Shown one piece after another: positions 25,874-35,229 of a stretch of DNA of 64,000 nt. Position 1 is the stretch's first letter, and every line of letters begins with the position of its first letter. The notes below the pieces were generated by a model, which saw only the letters and a program-made list of their open reading frames with translations, was not told the origin of the DNA and did no database searches. The stretch is taken from positions 38,934 through 102,933 of the forward strand of contig NZ_JEMV01000010.1 of assembly GCF_000588875.1 (NCBI RefSeq). Reading direction: 5' to 3'. This stretch comes from Sphingobium sp. Ant17 (GTDB lineage: Bacteria; Pseudomonadota; Alphaproteobacteria; Sphingomonadales; Sphingomonadaceae). A program made the position numbers and the translations under genes.

Positions 25874-28210
25874 ATGCAACGCTTCCTCAATGCCGCCTTC
25901 CTGATCCTGCTTGCCGTGGCCGGGCTTTGCCTTGTCTGGCTTGGCGGGCGGCTGCTGTTGCTGGGCGGATCGCCTTGGTATCTTGCGTCCGGACTGGTCA
26001 TGGTCACCGTCGCGCTGCTGGGCTGGCGCAGGGCTCCGCTGTCGATCGCTTTGTTCTGGGCTTTTCTGGCGACGAACCTCGCCTGGGCCTTGTGGGAGGT
26101 AGGGCTGGACGGATGGGCGCTGGCCCCGCGCCTGGCCATGCCGCTGTGCCTTGGCCTCTATATGCTGACCCCCTATTATCGGCGCCACGTCGGGCGATCC
26201 ACCCCGTTGCCGGGCGAACGCGTGCTGTGGCCCGCGCTGGCGCTGATCGTCGGGGCAAGTATCGGCTTGGCGTTCTGGGCCGATCGCACGCCTGCCGCGG
26301 CGAGTCGGATATGGGGTCCGGCCCCCGCCAGTGCGGCCGATGGTGACTGGATCGCCTATGGCAACGACCGAGGCGGATCGCGCTATTCCCCGCTGGAACA
26401 GATCAGCCCGTCCAATGTCGGCAACCTCCAACCGGCCTGGACCTATCGCACCGGCAAGGTGGGCGACGGCAAACAGGGCACAGCCTTTCAGGTCAACCCG
26501 ATCAAGGTCGGCAACCGCCTGTTCCTGTGCGCGGGCAATAATGACGTTATCGCGCTGGACCCGGAAATCGGGCGGCAATTGTGGCGGCATAATCCCAAGA
26601 CGGATCTGGCCGGGGTCTATGGCCTGGTGTGCCGGGGCGTAACCTATTATCGCGTGCCCGGCGCAACGGGGGCCTGCGCCGAACGCATCTTTACCGCCAC
26701 GCTCGACGCGCGGCTGATCGCGCTGGATGCCGCGACCGGGCGGCCCTGCCCAGGTTTCGGGCGCGGCGGACAGGTCGACCTGAAGACAGGGCTGGGCCAG
26801 GTGGACAAGGGCTATTATTTCGTTACGTCGCCCCCCGCCCTGGTGCGCGGGCGCCTGGTACTGGGCGGCTGGGTAACGGACGGGCAGAAGATCAGGGAGC
26901 CGTCCGGCGTCGTGCGCGCATTCGACGCCGTCACCGGCGATTTCGCCTGGGCTTTCGACATTGGTCGCCCCGACGACCATGGCCTGCCGCCGGCCGGCGC
27001 GACCTTCACGCCCGGCACACCCAATAGCTGGGCGCCGATGAGTTCGGACGAGACGCTGGGCCTGGTCTATGTGCCGACCGGCAATGCCACGCCCGATTAT
27101 TTCGGCGGGCACCGGACGGCCAACGATGATCGCTACGCCAGTTCGGTGATTGCACTGGATGGCATGACCGGCGCGGTGCGATGGTCGTTCCAAACGACGC
27201 ATCATGATCTGTGGGATTATGACGTGCCGGCCCAGCCCACGCTGGTCGATCTGCCCGGCGGGGTGCGCGGCCTGCTCCAGCCGACCAAGCGTGGCGAAAT
27301 TTTCTTTCTCGACCGCGTGACCGGAAAGCCGATCCTACCGGTTGAGGAACGTCCCGTGCCGCAGGGTGTGATGCCGGGCGAGCGCCTGTCAAAAACTCAG
27401 CCCTATTCGGTTGCCATCCCCAGCTTTACCGGACCGCGTCCGACGGAAAAGGGCATGTGGGGGCTGACCCCGATCGACCAGGCGATCTGCCGCATCCGAT
27501 TCAGGGAGGCGCGGTTCGATGGCGACATGACGCCGCTGTCGACAGAGCATCCGACGATCACTTGGCCCGGCTATCTGGGCGGGATCGACTGGGGCGGTGT
27601 ATCGGTCGATCCCCGGCGCGGACTGATGATCGTCAACAACAACCAGGTCGGCAATTATAACCGCCTTATCCCGCGCGCAGAGGCCGACCGGCGCGGCATC
27701 AAGCCGATGAACGCCGTCCATATGGGCGATGTCGGTGGCCCCGCAGCGCAACAGGGCGTGCCCTATGCCGCGCAGATCGCACCGTTCCTATCGCCGCTTG
27801 CCATTCCCTGCCAGCAGCCGCCCTATGGCCGGATCAATGCTGTGGACTTGAAAACCGGCAAGATGGTGTGGAGTCGCCTGCTTGGCACATCGCGCGACAG
27901 CGGGCCGCTGGCGCTGCCGACCTTCGTGCCGATTCCGATGGGGGTGCCCAATATCGGCGGATCGGTGGCAACGGCCAGCGGCCTGACGTTTATAGGCGCG
28001 ACCCAGGAACATGCGTTTCGCGCCTATGACACAGCGACCGGCCGCCTGCTGTGGAAGGCGCGCCTGCCCGCCGGCGGCAATGCGTCGCCCAGCAGCTATT
28101 GGTCCAACGCCAGCGGACGCCAATTCGTGGTGATCGCGGCCGGTGGCCATGGCGCAATGCTGTCGGGCTCCAGCGACCAGTTGATCGCCTATGCCCTGCC
28201 AAAGAAATGA
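25874..28210 (+). CDS. Membrane-bound PQQ-dependent dehydrogenase (glucose/quinate dehydrogenase-like)
   Basis: The 778 residues match membrane-bound PQQ dehydrogenases. About five hydrophobic segments lie in residues 1-140, followed by a periplasmic eight-bladed propeller beginning DWIAYGNDRGGSRYSPLEQI, with typical QPAWTYRTGK, GNATPDY, TTHHDLWDYDVPAQP and GATQEHAFRAYD segments. No cytochrome c CxxCH motif is present, so electrons would go directly to ubiquinone. It oxidises an alcohol or aldose in the periplasm. No PQQ synthesis genes are in the window. The start codon has a weak AAGG upstream. Confidence 0.88.
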   Translation: MQRFLNAAFLILLAVAGLCLVWLGGRLLLLGGSPWYLASGLVMVTVALLGWRRAPLSIALFWAFLATNLAWALWEVGLDGWALAPRLAMPLCLGLYMLTPYYRRHVGRSTPLPGERVLWPALALIVGASIGLAFWADRTPAAASRIWGPAPASAADGDWIAYGNDRGGSRYSPLEQISPSNVGNLQPAWTYRTGKVGDGKQGTAFQVNPIKVGNRLFLCAGNNDVIALDPEIGRQLWRHNPKTDLAGVYGLVCRGVTYYRVPGATGACAERIFTATLDARLIALDAATGRPCPGFGRGGQVDLKTGLGQVDKGYYFVTSPPALVRGRLVLGGWVTDGQKIREPSGVVRAFDAVTGDFAWAFDIGRPDDHGLPPAGATFTPGTPNSWAPMSSDETLGLVYVPTGNATPDYFGGHRTANDDRYASSVIALDGMTGAVRWSFQTTHHDLWDYDVPAQPTLVDLPGGVRGLLQPTKRGEIFFLDRVTGKPILPVEERPVPQGVMPGERLSKTQPYSVAIPSFTGPRPTEKGMWGLTPIDQAICRIRFREARFDGDMTPLSTEHPTITWPGYLGGIDWGGVSVDPRRGLMIVNNNQVGNYNRLIPRAEADRRGIKPMNAVHMGDVGGPAAQQGVPYAAQIAPFLSPLAIPCQQPPYGRINAVDLKTGKMVWSRLLGTSRDSGPLALPTFVPIPMGVPNIGGSVATASGLTFIGATQEHAFRAYDTATGRLLWKARLPAGGNASPSSYWSNASGRQFVVIAAGGHGAMLSGSSDQLIAYALPKK

Positions 28211-28227
28211 TCGGCCGGCGGCTCGAT

Positions 28228-28243
28228 CCTATCGCTTGGCGGG
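28228..28243. promoter_or_regulatory. Weak dyad-like site, copy 6
   Basis: CCTATC-GCTT-GGCGGG has a perfect left half and one mismatch in the right half. It ends 54 bp before the ATG at 28297. The spacing matches better copies, but on its own the sequence is weak. Confidence 0.3.
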
Positions 28244-28296
28244 CAAGATCGGCCGTCCCTTCCCTATGCTGTCCAACGACATGAGGGAGGATCAGA

Positions 28297-28737
28297 ATGG
28301 CAGCACATGGCAGCCTGACGCGCAGGGCGCTGCTTACGGCGGATGACGAGCGGGCGATCCACCATTTGCTGCTGCGCTACGCGACCGGGATCGACACCCG
28401 CGACTGGCCGTTGTTCCGCACCTGCTTCGCGCGCGATTGCGAAGCCGATTATGGCAGCTTCGGACGCTGGCGCGGGTCGCGCCAGATCACCGAATATATG
28501 GAGGGCGCGCACCGCCATATGGGGGCGACGCTGCACCGGATCAGCAATATCGTGGTGGAAAGCTGTAACGACGAAATCGTCGCGCGCAGCTATGTTGACG
28601 CCATCCTGATGGACCAGATTCAGGGCGTGACCCACCGGGCGACCGGCTATTATGACGATTGCTTGATCCGCACATCGGCAGGATGGCGCATATCGCGGCG
28701 GAAATTCACGATGGTCAAGGCCGGGCTGGATGGGTGA
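28297..28737 (+). CDS. SnoaL-like / NTF2-fold protein
   Basis: This 146-residue protein has the SnoaL_4-type opening helix DDERAIHHLLLRYATGIDTRD and the closing GWRISRRKF strand. A GGGAGG ribosome site precedes the ATG. It overlaps the following MDR reductase gene by 8 bp, so the two are coupled. The function is not known beyond the fold. Confidence 0.7.
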   Translation: MAAHGSLTRRALLTADDERAIHHLLLRYATGIDTRDWPLFRTCFARDCEADYGSFGRWRGSRQITEYMEGAHRHMGATLHRISNIVVESCNDEIVARSYVDAILMDQIQGVTHRATGYYDDCLIRTSAGWRISRRKFTMVKAGLDG

Positions 28738-29731
28738 GGCCAACCGCCAGGTGATTCTGGTCGCGCGGCCGACCGGCATCGCGCAGGCAGCCGATTTCGC
28801 GATCCGGCCCGGCCCGATCAACCAGCCCGGTCCCGGCCAGATACTGGTGCGCAATCATTATCTGTCGGTCGAACCGGCGATGCGCGGCTGGATAGCTGAT
28901 AGCGGCAGTTATGCCGCGCCCGTCGCTATCGGTTCGGTGATGCGCGCGCTGGCGGCGGGACAGGTGGTGGCGTCGGGCGACGCGGCCTACCAGGTCGGCG
29001 ATCATGTCACTGGCTGGTTTGGCTGGCAGGACTACGCCTGCGTTTCGACCGACCAGGTGGTGCAGCGCACCCGCGCGGCGGAGATGCGCGCGGCGCTGGG
29101 CATATTGGGGATCAACGGCGTGACCGCCTATCTGGCGCTGACGATGATCGGCCAGCCGCGCGCGGGCGAGACGGTGCTGGTGTCCACGGCCGCCGGGGCC
29201 GTCGGATCGGCGGTGGGGCAGATTGCGCGCATATTGGGGTGCCGCACGATCGGCATTGCCGGTGGCCCGGAGAAGGCGCGCTGCAGCGTCGACGATTTCG
29301 GCTATGACGGCGCGATCGATTATCGCGGGGAAGATGTCGGCGCGGCGGTGGCGCGGCTCGCGCCGGAGGGGATCGACATTTATTTCGACAATGTGGCGGG
29401 CGCGATCAGCGACGCGGTGCTGCCGCATCTGGCCATGAAGGGCCGGGTCGTGGTGTGCGGCACGGCGTCGATCGATCGCTGGGAACCGTGGCCGCAAGGG
29501 CCGCGGGTCGAACGTCATCTGCTGGTCAAGCGCGCGCGGATGGAGGGGTTCGTCATCTTCGACCATATGGACCGCTATGGCGATGCCGTGGCGCAGTTGC
29601 GCGCGTGGATCGGCGAGGGCCGCCTGACGTGGCGGGAAGAGATACTGGACGGGATCGAAGCCTGCGCGGATGCACTGGCGGGGCTGTATCGCGGCGAAAA
29701 TGACGGCAAGCGGCTGATCCGCCTCGTCTGA
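28730..29731 (+). CDS. NADP-dependent MDR reductase (prostaglandin/curcumin-reductase-like, PTGR family)
   Basis: This 333-residue zinc-independent MDR protein has the PTGR-type segment YLSVEPAMRGW, INGVTAYLAL and the nucleotide loop STAAGAVGSAVGQIA. PTGR-like enzymes reduce alpha,beta-unsaturated ketones with NADPH. It sits between a SnoaL protein and an SDR in one operon and faces an Old-Yellow-Enzyme-type reductase, so two unrelated enone-reductase types lie side by side. Confidence 0.85.
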   Translation: MGEANRQVILVARPTGIAQAADFAIRPGPINQPGPGQILVRNHYLSVEPAMRGWIADSGSYAAPVAIGSVMRALAAGQVVASGDAAYQVGDHVTGWFGWQDYACVSTDQVVQRTRAAEMRAALGILGINGVTAYLALTMIGQPRAGETVLVSTAAGAVGSAVGQIARILGCRTIGIAGGPEKARCSVDDFGYDGAIDYRGEDVGAAVARLAPEGIDIYFDNVAGAISDAVLPHLAMKGRVVVCGTASIDRWEPWPQGPRVERHLLVKRARMEGFVIFDHMDRYGDAVAQLRAWIGEGRLTWREEILDGIEACADALAGLYRGENDGKRLIRLV

Positions 29732-29753
29732 CAATGGATGAAGGAGAGATGCG

Positions 29754-30479
29754 ATGACCAGTCTGACGGGGAAGATTGCAATCGTGACCGGTGCGTCGTC
29801 GGGTATCGGCGCAGCTACGGCGCATGCGTTGGCGGGCGCGGGCGCGACTCTGGTGCTGGTGGCGCGCCGGGCGGATCGGCTCGCGGCGCTGGCGGCGGAC
29901 CTTGGCGCCGACTGCCTGCCCTTGGTTGCCGACATGGCCGAGGCGGGCGCGCCGCAGTGCCTGCATGATAGGGTGATGGCGCAGTTCGGGCGCGCCGACA
30001 TCCTCGTGAACAATGCCGGCATCCTTCATGCCGCGTCGATCGATCAGTTCGACCTGGACCAATTACGACCGATGATCGCGCTAAATTATGAAGCGGTGGT
30101 GCGGACCTGCACGTTGTTCGGGCGGTCGATGAAGGCGGCGGGCACTGGCCAGATCATCAACATATCCAGCATCGGCGCGAACATCATCGCGCCGGGCGTG
30201 GGCGTCTATGGCGGGCTGAAGCGGGCGCTGGAGGCGTTTACCGATTGCCTGCGCGTCGAGCTGGCCGGAAGCGGGGTCAAAGTCGGCATCGTCGCGCCGG
30301 GCACCACCAACACGGAGATTTTCGAGGACATGAAAGCGCGCGGCCAGCCCGCCTGGGACAGTTTCATCGCCGCAATGCAGCCGGGCGACGTGGCTGATGC
30401 CGTGCGGTACATGGCGACGCAGTCGGACCGCACCAACATGGCGCGCATCCAGGTCTATGCCGCCGCGGACACGCATTAA
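29754..30479 (+). CDS. SDR
   Basis: This 241-residue SDR has TGASSGIG, NNAG, INISSIGA and the active-site YGGLK. Its C-terminus lacks the usual DGG and resembles the SDR subgroup of serine/clavulanate dehydrogenase-like (YdfG-type) enzymes. It ends at 30479, sharing TTAA with the stop of the convergent Old-Yellow-Enzyme gene, so the two transcripts overlap. Confidence 0.85.
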   Translation: MTSLTGKIAIVTGASSGIGAATAHALAGAGATLVLVARRADRLAALAADLGADCLPLVADMAEAGAPQCLHDRVMAQFGRADILVNNAGILHAASIDQFDLDQLRPMIALNYEAVVRTCTLFGRSMKAAGTGQIINISSIGANIIAPGVGVYGGLKRALEAFTDCLRVELAGSGVKVGIVAPGTTNTEIFEDMKARGQPAWDSFIAAMQPGDVADAVRYMATQSDRTNMARIQVYAAADTH

Positions 30480-31626
30480 TCCAACGTGGCGTAAGCCTCG
30501 AGCCGGAACGGATCGACCGCGCCGCCATCGCGCATCTTGCGGACCCAGTGGGGGTCCATCAGCAGCGCGCGGCCGACGGCGATCAGGTCAAATTCGCCCT
30601 GCGCCATGCGGGCCACCACCAAATCCAGATTATCGGTCATCACCGTTGGCTGGGCGAAGGAGGATTGCAGATCCTTGCTGAGGCCGACGCCACCGACCGC
30701 AATCACTGGCTTGCCAGTCAGCCGCTTGATCCATCCGGCAAGGCCCATGGCGGACCCGTCGAACGCGGGGGTCGAAAACAGGCGCGTGCTGGCATCGAAG
30801 ACGTCGACACCGGCGTCCGTGATCGGGGCCAGCATCGATGCCAGTTCATCGGGGGTCTGGGCGCTACGGGCGTCATAATCCTGCAATTTCCATTGCGAGA
30901 AGCGGAAGATGATCGGGAAGTCGGGCGCGGTCGCGGCGCGGACGGCGCGGACCACTTCCGCTGCGAACAGCGCGCGGGTGGCCGCGTCGCCGCCCCAGCG
31001 GTCATCGCGCAGATTGGTGCGGTGCCACAGGAAACTGTCGATCAGATAGCCATGGGCGCCATGCAGCGCGATGCCATCGAAGCCGACCGCGCGGGCGTTG
31101 GCCGCGCTGCGGGCGAAGGCGGCGATGATATCGCTGATTTCGCTGTCGGTCAGCGGCGTCGTGGGCGCGCGCACTGCCTCGAGATAATCAGGCGGCACCA
31201 TCGCCCTGTCCGTCGGCCCCCAGATGCCCGATGGCCGGGCCGACGGTGCCTGCGGATCATAGCCGGTGCCCGGCACGCGAATGACGCCCTGATGCCAGAG
31301 CTGCGGGACGATCAGCCCGCCGGCAGCATGGACCCCGGCGACAATGGCGCGCCAACGGGCCAGCGCTGCGTCGCCATGCAGGAGCGGCGACGCGCCGCCG
31401 CCCATGGATTCGCGACCGAGGGCGGCGGGATGATCCACGCCGATGCCTTCGGTCACGATCAGCCTACGTCCGCTTCAACTCGACGGCGATAATATGCGGC
31501 GACCCCATCGGACGGCACGCCGCCCGGTGAGAAGTTGCGCGTCATCGGTGCCATCACGAAGCGGTTGCGCAGGCGCAGGCCCGCCACATTGACGGGCGTG
31601 AACAGCATGTCCCTTGCGTCGGTCAT
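30476..31626 (-). pseudogene. Old Yellow Enzyme family NADH:flavin oxidoreductase, frameshifted
   Basis: The true start is the ATG at 31626 after AGGATAGAGG. It reads MTDARDMLFTPVNVAGL and NRFVMAPMTRN, the normal OYE N-terminus, then hits an in-frame TGA after EADVG. Restoring one base near 31462-31465 gives VGLIVTEGIG and continues to the stop at 30476, about 383 residues. The barrel has HGAHGYLIDSFL and TNLRDDRWGG. OYE enzymes reduce activated C=C bonds using FMN. A dyad operator (31687-31702) lies 61 bp upstream. Confidence 0.85.
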
Positions 31627-31680
31627 CCTCTATCCTTCCTGCCGCCCCATGGCCGCGCTGGTGCCGCAGTGACCGGCGGC

Positions 31681-31708
31681 GAGGAACCTACCTATCGGCA
31701 GGTTCCTC
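31681..31708. promoter_or_regulatory. Shared dyad operator copy 7 inside a longer inverted repeat
   Basis: CCTACC-TATC-GGCAGG (31687-31702) is nested in a longer repeat with perfect outer arms GAGGAACCT (31681-31689) and AGGTTCCTC (31700-31708). It lies downstream of the ferredoxin stop and 61 bp before the OYE start, so it may act as an operator for the OYE gene, as a terminator for the ferredoxin transcript, or both. Confidence 0.55.
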
Positions 31709-31756
31709 GCCGGCCCAACGAGCAGAGCCTTCAGCCATGGGATACGCAGCAGCCAA

Positions 31757-31963
31757 TCAGGCGTCGACGACCGCCAATGCTGCCTGGGGACAGGCCTCCG
31801 CTCCCTCGCGTGCCTGGTCTTCAAGACCTGCCGGCACGATCGGGTCTTCCACATAGACGATGCCATTGGCATCCAGTTTATATACTTCGGGGCAGATTTC
31901 GGCGCACACGCCATAGCCGCAGCAAGCTGCCTTATCGATTACCACCTTCAACGTCTGGCTCAT
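31757..31963 (-). CDS. Small 4-Cys ferredoxin ([4Fe-4S] or [3Fe-4S] type)
   Basis: This 68-residue ferredoxin has the cluster motif CGYGVCAEICP and a distal ACP. The cysteines are spaced C-x5-C-x3-CP...CP, with a Cys in the third position where many P450-type ferredoxins lack one, so a [4Fe-4S] cluster is possible. The second of two adjacent ATGs (31963) is better spaced from AAGGAG. It is divergent from the Rieske oxygenase genes and near a P450 and a ferredoxin reductase, so it could feed electrons to either. Confidence 0.87.
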   Translation of the reverse strand: MSQTLKVVIDKAACCGYGVCAEICPEVYKLDANGIVYVEDPIVPAGLEDQAREGAEACPQAALAVVDA

Positions 31964-31993
31964 CATCCTCTCCTTATGGAGCAACATTACAAC

Positions 31994-32022
31994 TTGAACA
32001 GATTTAGTTCAATATGTATAAC
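31994..32022 (+). promoter_or_regulatory. Sigma70-like promoter with embedded operator for the Rieske operon
   Basis: TTGAAC (31994-31999), a 17-bp spacer and TATAAC (32017-32022) form a near-consensus -35/-10 pair, 34 bp before the Rieske alpha start. The -35 box is also the left arm of a perfect inverted repeat, TTGAAC-agattta-GTTCAA (31994-32012), well placed for a repressor. The TetR gene of this operon (36034) is the obvious candidate. Confidence 0.6.
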
Positions 32023-32055
32023 GCGACTCACGATGGATTTTCCAAGGAGAGGAAG

Positions 32056-33441
32056 ATGCTGCACAAGGCCGGTTTGACTCTGAGCGATGGGACCACGCTC
32101 GACGACCTCATCAACCGCGACATGAACGAAGTGTCGCTGCGGGTGATGAACGACAAGGAACTATACGAACTGGAAATGGAGCGCGTCTTCGCGCGGACTT
32201 GGCTGTTGCTGGGCCATGAGTCGGAAATTCCCAAGGCGGGCGACTATGTCATGCGCGACATGGCCGAGGATAATGTGATCGTCTCGCGGGCACGCGACGG
32301 CGAAGTGCACGTCATGCTCAACGTCTGTCCACATCGCGGCATGAAGGTGTGCACCGCCGAAGCGGGCAATGCCGCCGCGCATCGCTGCATCTATCATGGC
32401 TGGGCGTTCCGTTCCGACGGCAGCTTCATCGGCGCGCCGATCGAAAAGGAACAGATGCACGGCAACCGCCACAGCAAGGACGAACTGGGCCTGAAAAAGG
32501 CGCGGGTACATCTTTATGGCGGGCTGATCTTTGCGACATGGAGCAAAGATCTGTCGTTCGAGGATTATCTGGGCGACGCGAAATTCTATCTCGATCAGCT
32601 ATTCTGCCGTACCGACAATGGCCTGGAAATGCTTGGCCCCCCGCAGCGCTTCGTGCTGCCGTGCAACTGGAAGATCCCCGGCGAACAGTCGGGTTCGGAC
32701 GGTTTCCACACGCTGACGCTGCACCGGTCGCTGATGGAAGGCGGCATCATGGGCGGCACGGCCGAGTCGATCTACGACACCGCGCCCGGCATGTATGGCG
32801 TCGATATCTCGGTGCCGCAGGGGCACACGCTGCGCTGCCTGGAAGCGGCGCAGACCTTCAAGATGTTTGCCGACATCAGTTTCGAAGGTAAGACGACCGA
32901 GGAGCGGCTGAACCTGCTCACCCCGCCGGGCGTCACCAAGGACATGATCCCGCAGCTGTTCAAGAATCTGTCGGAAGCGCAGGTCAACCAGTTGGCGACC
33001 ATCCCTCCGCAGGTCGGCGGCATGTTCCCCAATATCCTGATCGCCTTCATCTTTGCGCCGCGCATGGATGGCGGCGCGTCGGGCGCGCTTTCGCTACACA
33101 CTTATGTTCCAAAGGGACCGGACAAGGTGGAGTTCATCAACTTCATCTTCGCCGAGAAGGATGCGCCGGAGGACGTAAAGCGGGACATGCTCCAGAATGC
33201 GATCTGGTCCACCGGCACCTCCGGTACGATCGAGCAGGACGACGCCGACACATGGCCGCAGATCATGCGCAATTCGCGCGGGCATATGAGCAAGACCATG
33301 ACGCTGAAATATCAGGCGCTGCATGGCCATGAACGGCCCGAAGGCTGGGTCGGCGGGGGTGATCTCTATCCTGGCTTTACCAAGGACGACACGCAATGGG
33401 CTTGGTGGTCGGCCTATTATGACCTGATGGCCGAAGCCTGA
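32056..33441 (+). CDS. Rieske non-heme iron oxygenase, alpha (catalytic) subunit
   Basis: The 461-residue alpha subunit has the Rieske [2Fe-2S] motif C91-P-H93 ... C111-x2-H114 and the mononuclear iron ligands H218 and H223 in DGFHTLTLH, with a late EQDDADTW supplying the Asp (395 or 396). The ATG at 32056 follows AAGGAGAGG; an in-frame ATG at 32014 lies inside the promoter. With the beta subunit next to it, this is a two-component terminal oxygenase of the ring-hydroxylating dioxygenase type, adding O2 to an aromatic or related ring. Confidence 0.93.
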   Translation: MLHKAGLTLSDGTTLDDLINRDMNEVSLRVMNDKELYELEMERVFARTWLLLGHESEIPKAGDYVMRDMAEDNVIVSRARDGEVHVMLNVCPHRGMKVCTAEAGNAAAHRCIYHGWAFRSDGSFIGAPIEKEQMHGNRHSKDELGLKKARVHLYGGLIFATWSKDLSFEDYLGDAKFYLDQLFCRTDNGLEMLGPPQRFVLPCNWKIPGEQSGSDGFHTLTLHRSLMEGGIMGGTAESIYDTAPGMYGVDISVPQGHTLRCLEAAQTFKMFADISFEGKTTEERLNLLTPPGVTKDMIPQLFKNLSEAQVNQLATIPPQVGGMFPNILIAFIFAPRMDGGASGALSLHTYVPKGPDKVEFINFIFAEKDAPEDVKRDMLQNAIWSTGTSGTIEQDDADTWPQIMRNSRGHMSKTMTLKYQALHGHERPEGWVGGGDLYPGFTKDDTQWAWWSAYYDLMAEA

Positions 33442-33467
33442 GCGACGCGAAGAGAGAGGATCACAAC

Positions 33468-34046
33468 ATGACCGTGAACTACGCGACAGCCGCGATCGAC
33501 AAGACCAGCGTCATGCGCGGGCTGGTATCCATCCAGCGCGTGCCGTTGGGTTCGGAGGTCTATAACCGCCTGCTCGAAACCCTGTATGACGAGGCGGCGG
33601 CGCTTGACGAGCGCCGGTTCGACGACTGGGTCGCCTATCTGGAGCAGGATCTGGTCTATACAGCGCCCCTGCGCCTGACCCGCAACGGTCCCAACAAGGA
33701 CCGCGACGTCGTGCGCACGATGAAGCATTTCGACGAGAATTATGCGTCGATCCTGATGCGGACCGGGCGCCTGTCGAAAAGCGCCTGGGCGGAAGATCCG
33801 CCGTCGCGCACGCGCCGCTTCGTCACCAATGTCCGTATTGCCCAGTGCGACACGGCGGGCGAATATGAAGTTGTGAGCTATCTGTACGTCGAGCGCAGCC
33901 GGTTCGATAACCCGGACAATGAGTCGATCACGGCCGAGCGGCGGGATGTGTGGCGGCGGGTCGATGGCGCCTACAAGCTGGCGGTGCGCGAAATCATCGT
34001 CGACCAATCGACGCTGGGCATGTCCAACTTCGCGATCTTCCTCTGA
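33468..34046 (+). CDS. Ring-hydroxylating dioxygenase beta subunit
   Basis: This 192-residue NTF2-fold beta subunit has the family features LYDEAAALDERRFDDWVAYL, YTAPLRLTRNG and AERRDVWRRVDGAYKLAVREI. It lies 26 bp after the alpha gene. Beta subunits stabilise the alpha3beta3 hexamer and have no redox centre. It is distinct in length and context from the six free-standing SnoaL-like proteins of similar fold. Confidence 0.92.
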   Translation: MTVNYATAAIDKTSVMRGLVSIQRVPLGSEVYNRLLETLYDEAAALDERRFDDWVAYLEQDLVYTAPLRLTRNGPNKDRDVVRTMKHFDENYASILMRTGRLSKSAWAEDPPSRTRRFVTNVRIAQCDTAGEYEVVSYLYVERSRFDNPDNESITAERRDVWRRVDGAYKLAVREIIVDQSTLGMSNFAIFL

Positions 34047-34053
34047 CGGGGCG

Positions 34054-35229
34054 ATGGCGATGACAGGCTCCCCGCATATTGTAGTGATCGGCAGCGGTCT
34101 GGCCGGCTATGGCGTCCTGCGTGAGTTGCGCAAACTCGCGCCGGACGCCCGGCTGACCTTGGTGACGCAGGATGACGGGCATTTCTATTCCAAGCCCGCT
34201 TTGTCCACCGCGCTAGCCAAGGGCAAGGTGGCCGATACGCTGGTCACCACGGCGGCGGAGAAAATGGCGACGCAGTTGAAGCTGGACCTGCGCGCCGGGC
34301 GGGTGGTCGAGGCGATCGACCGGCAGGACAAGGCGGTGCTGACCACCGGCGGGCCGATCTTTTACGACCGGCTGGTGCTGGCCCTGGGGGCGGACCCTAT
34401 ACGGCCGCCAATTGACGGCGATGCGGCCCACCGGGCGATGGCGGTCAATAGCATCGACCATTATCGGGAATTTCGTGAAAAATTGCCCGACGGCGCGCGC
34501 GTGCTCATCATGGGCAGCGGGCTTGTGGGCACGGAATTTACCAATGACCTGGCGGCGAGCGGTTATAGGCCGGTCGTGGTCGACATGCTCGGTCATCCAC
34601 TGGCGCAACTGGTGCCGCTCGCAGTGGGCGCACGCATCCGCGATGCGCTGAGCGCCAAGGGCGTAGAATGGCATCTGGGTCGCAAAGTGATGGCGATCCA
34701 CAAAGCTGACGGTGGCATCCGCGCGGAACTGGACGATGGGCTGGTGGTGGAGGCCGCCGTAGTGTTGTCCGCCGTTGGCCTGCGCCCGAATGTGCAACTG
34801 GCGCAGGATGCTGGGCTGGACGTGGAGCGCGGCATCCTGGTCGACCAGACCGGCCGCACCAGCGACCCGGATATCTATGCGATCGGCGACTGCGCCCAAT
34901 ATCCCGGCGGCCTGGCCGCCTATGTCACGCCGATCATGGCTGCCGCGCGCGCGATCGCGCCCAGCGCGCTGGGCACGCCGACCGACATTCGCTTTCCGCC
35001 GCTGTCAGTGCAGGTCAAGACGACCGCCTGCCCCGTCGTGCTGCTGCCCGCGCCGCAGGGCGTGGCGGGTGCGTGGGAGGAAGCGGCGAACGACGCGATG
35101 GGCCTGAAATATCTGTTCCGCGACGGCGATGGCGCCATCCGCGGCTATGTCTTCACACAGGATTATTGCCAGGAACGCATGGACATGGACCGTGCCCTGA
35201 GCGAGCCACTAACGGGAGTTGCGGCGTGA
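34054..35229 (+). CDS. FAD-dependent ferredoxin/rubredoxin reductase
   Basis: This 391-residue reductase has an N-terminal FAD motif (VVIGSGLAGYGVLREL), an NAD motif (LIMGSGLVGTEFTNDL) and DIYAIGDCAQYPGG near the C-terminus, as in rubredoxin and putidaredoxin reductases. It passes NADH electrons to a ferredoxin. It follows the Rieske beta gene by 7 bp, so it is the natural reductase for the ferredoxin at 31757 and the Rieske oxygenase, and could also serve the P450. Its stop overlaps the GTG of the next SDR. Confidence 0.9.
   Translation: MAMTGSPHIVVIGSGLAGYGVLRELRKLAPDARLTLVTQDDGHFYSKPALSTALAKGKVADTLVTTAAEKMATQLKLDLRAGRVVEAIDRQDKAVLTTGGPIFYDRLVLALGADPIRPPIDGDAAHRAMAVNSIDHYREFREKLPDGARVLIMGSGLVGTEFTNDLAASGYRPVVVDMLGHPLAQLVPLAVGARIRDALSAKGVEWHLGRKVMAIHKADGGIRAELDDGLVVEAAVVLSAVGLRPNVQLAQDAGLDVERGILVDQTGRTSDPDIYAIGDCAQYPGGLAAYVTPIMAAARAIAPSALGTPTDIRFPPLSVQVKTTACPVVLLPAPQGVAGAWEEAANDAMGLKYLFRDGDGAIRGYVFTQDYCQERMDMDRALSEPLTGVAA

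Noticed and set aside
31681..31708. Pure terminator interpretation of the GAGGAACCT/AGGTTCCTC repeat
   Set aside because: The core matches the dyad found at promoters elsewhere and lies 61 bp before the OYE start; I kept the operator call and mention termination only as an added possibility.
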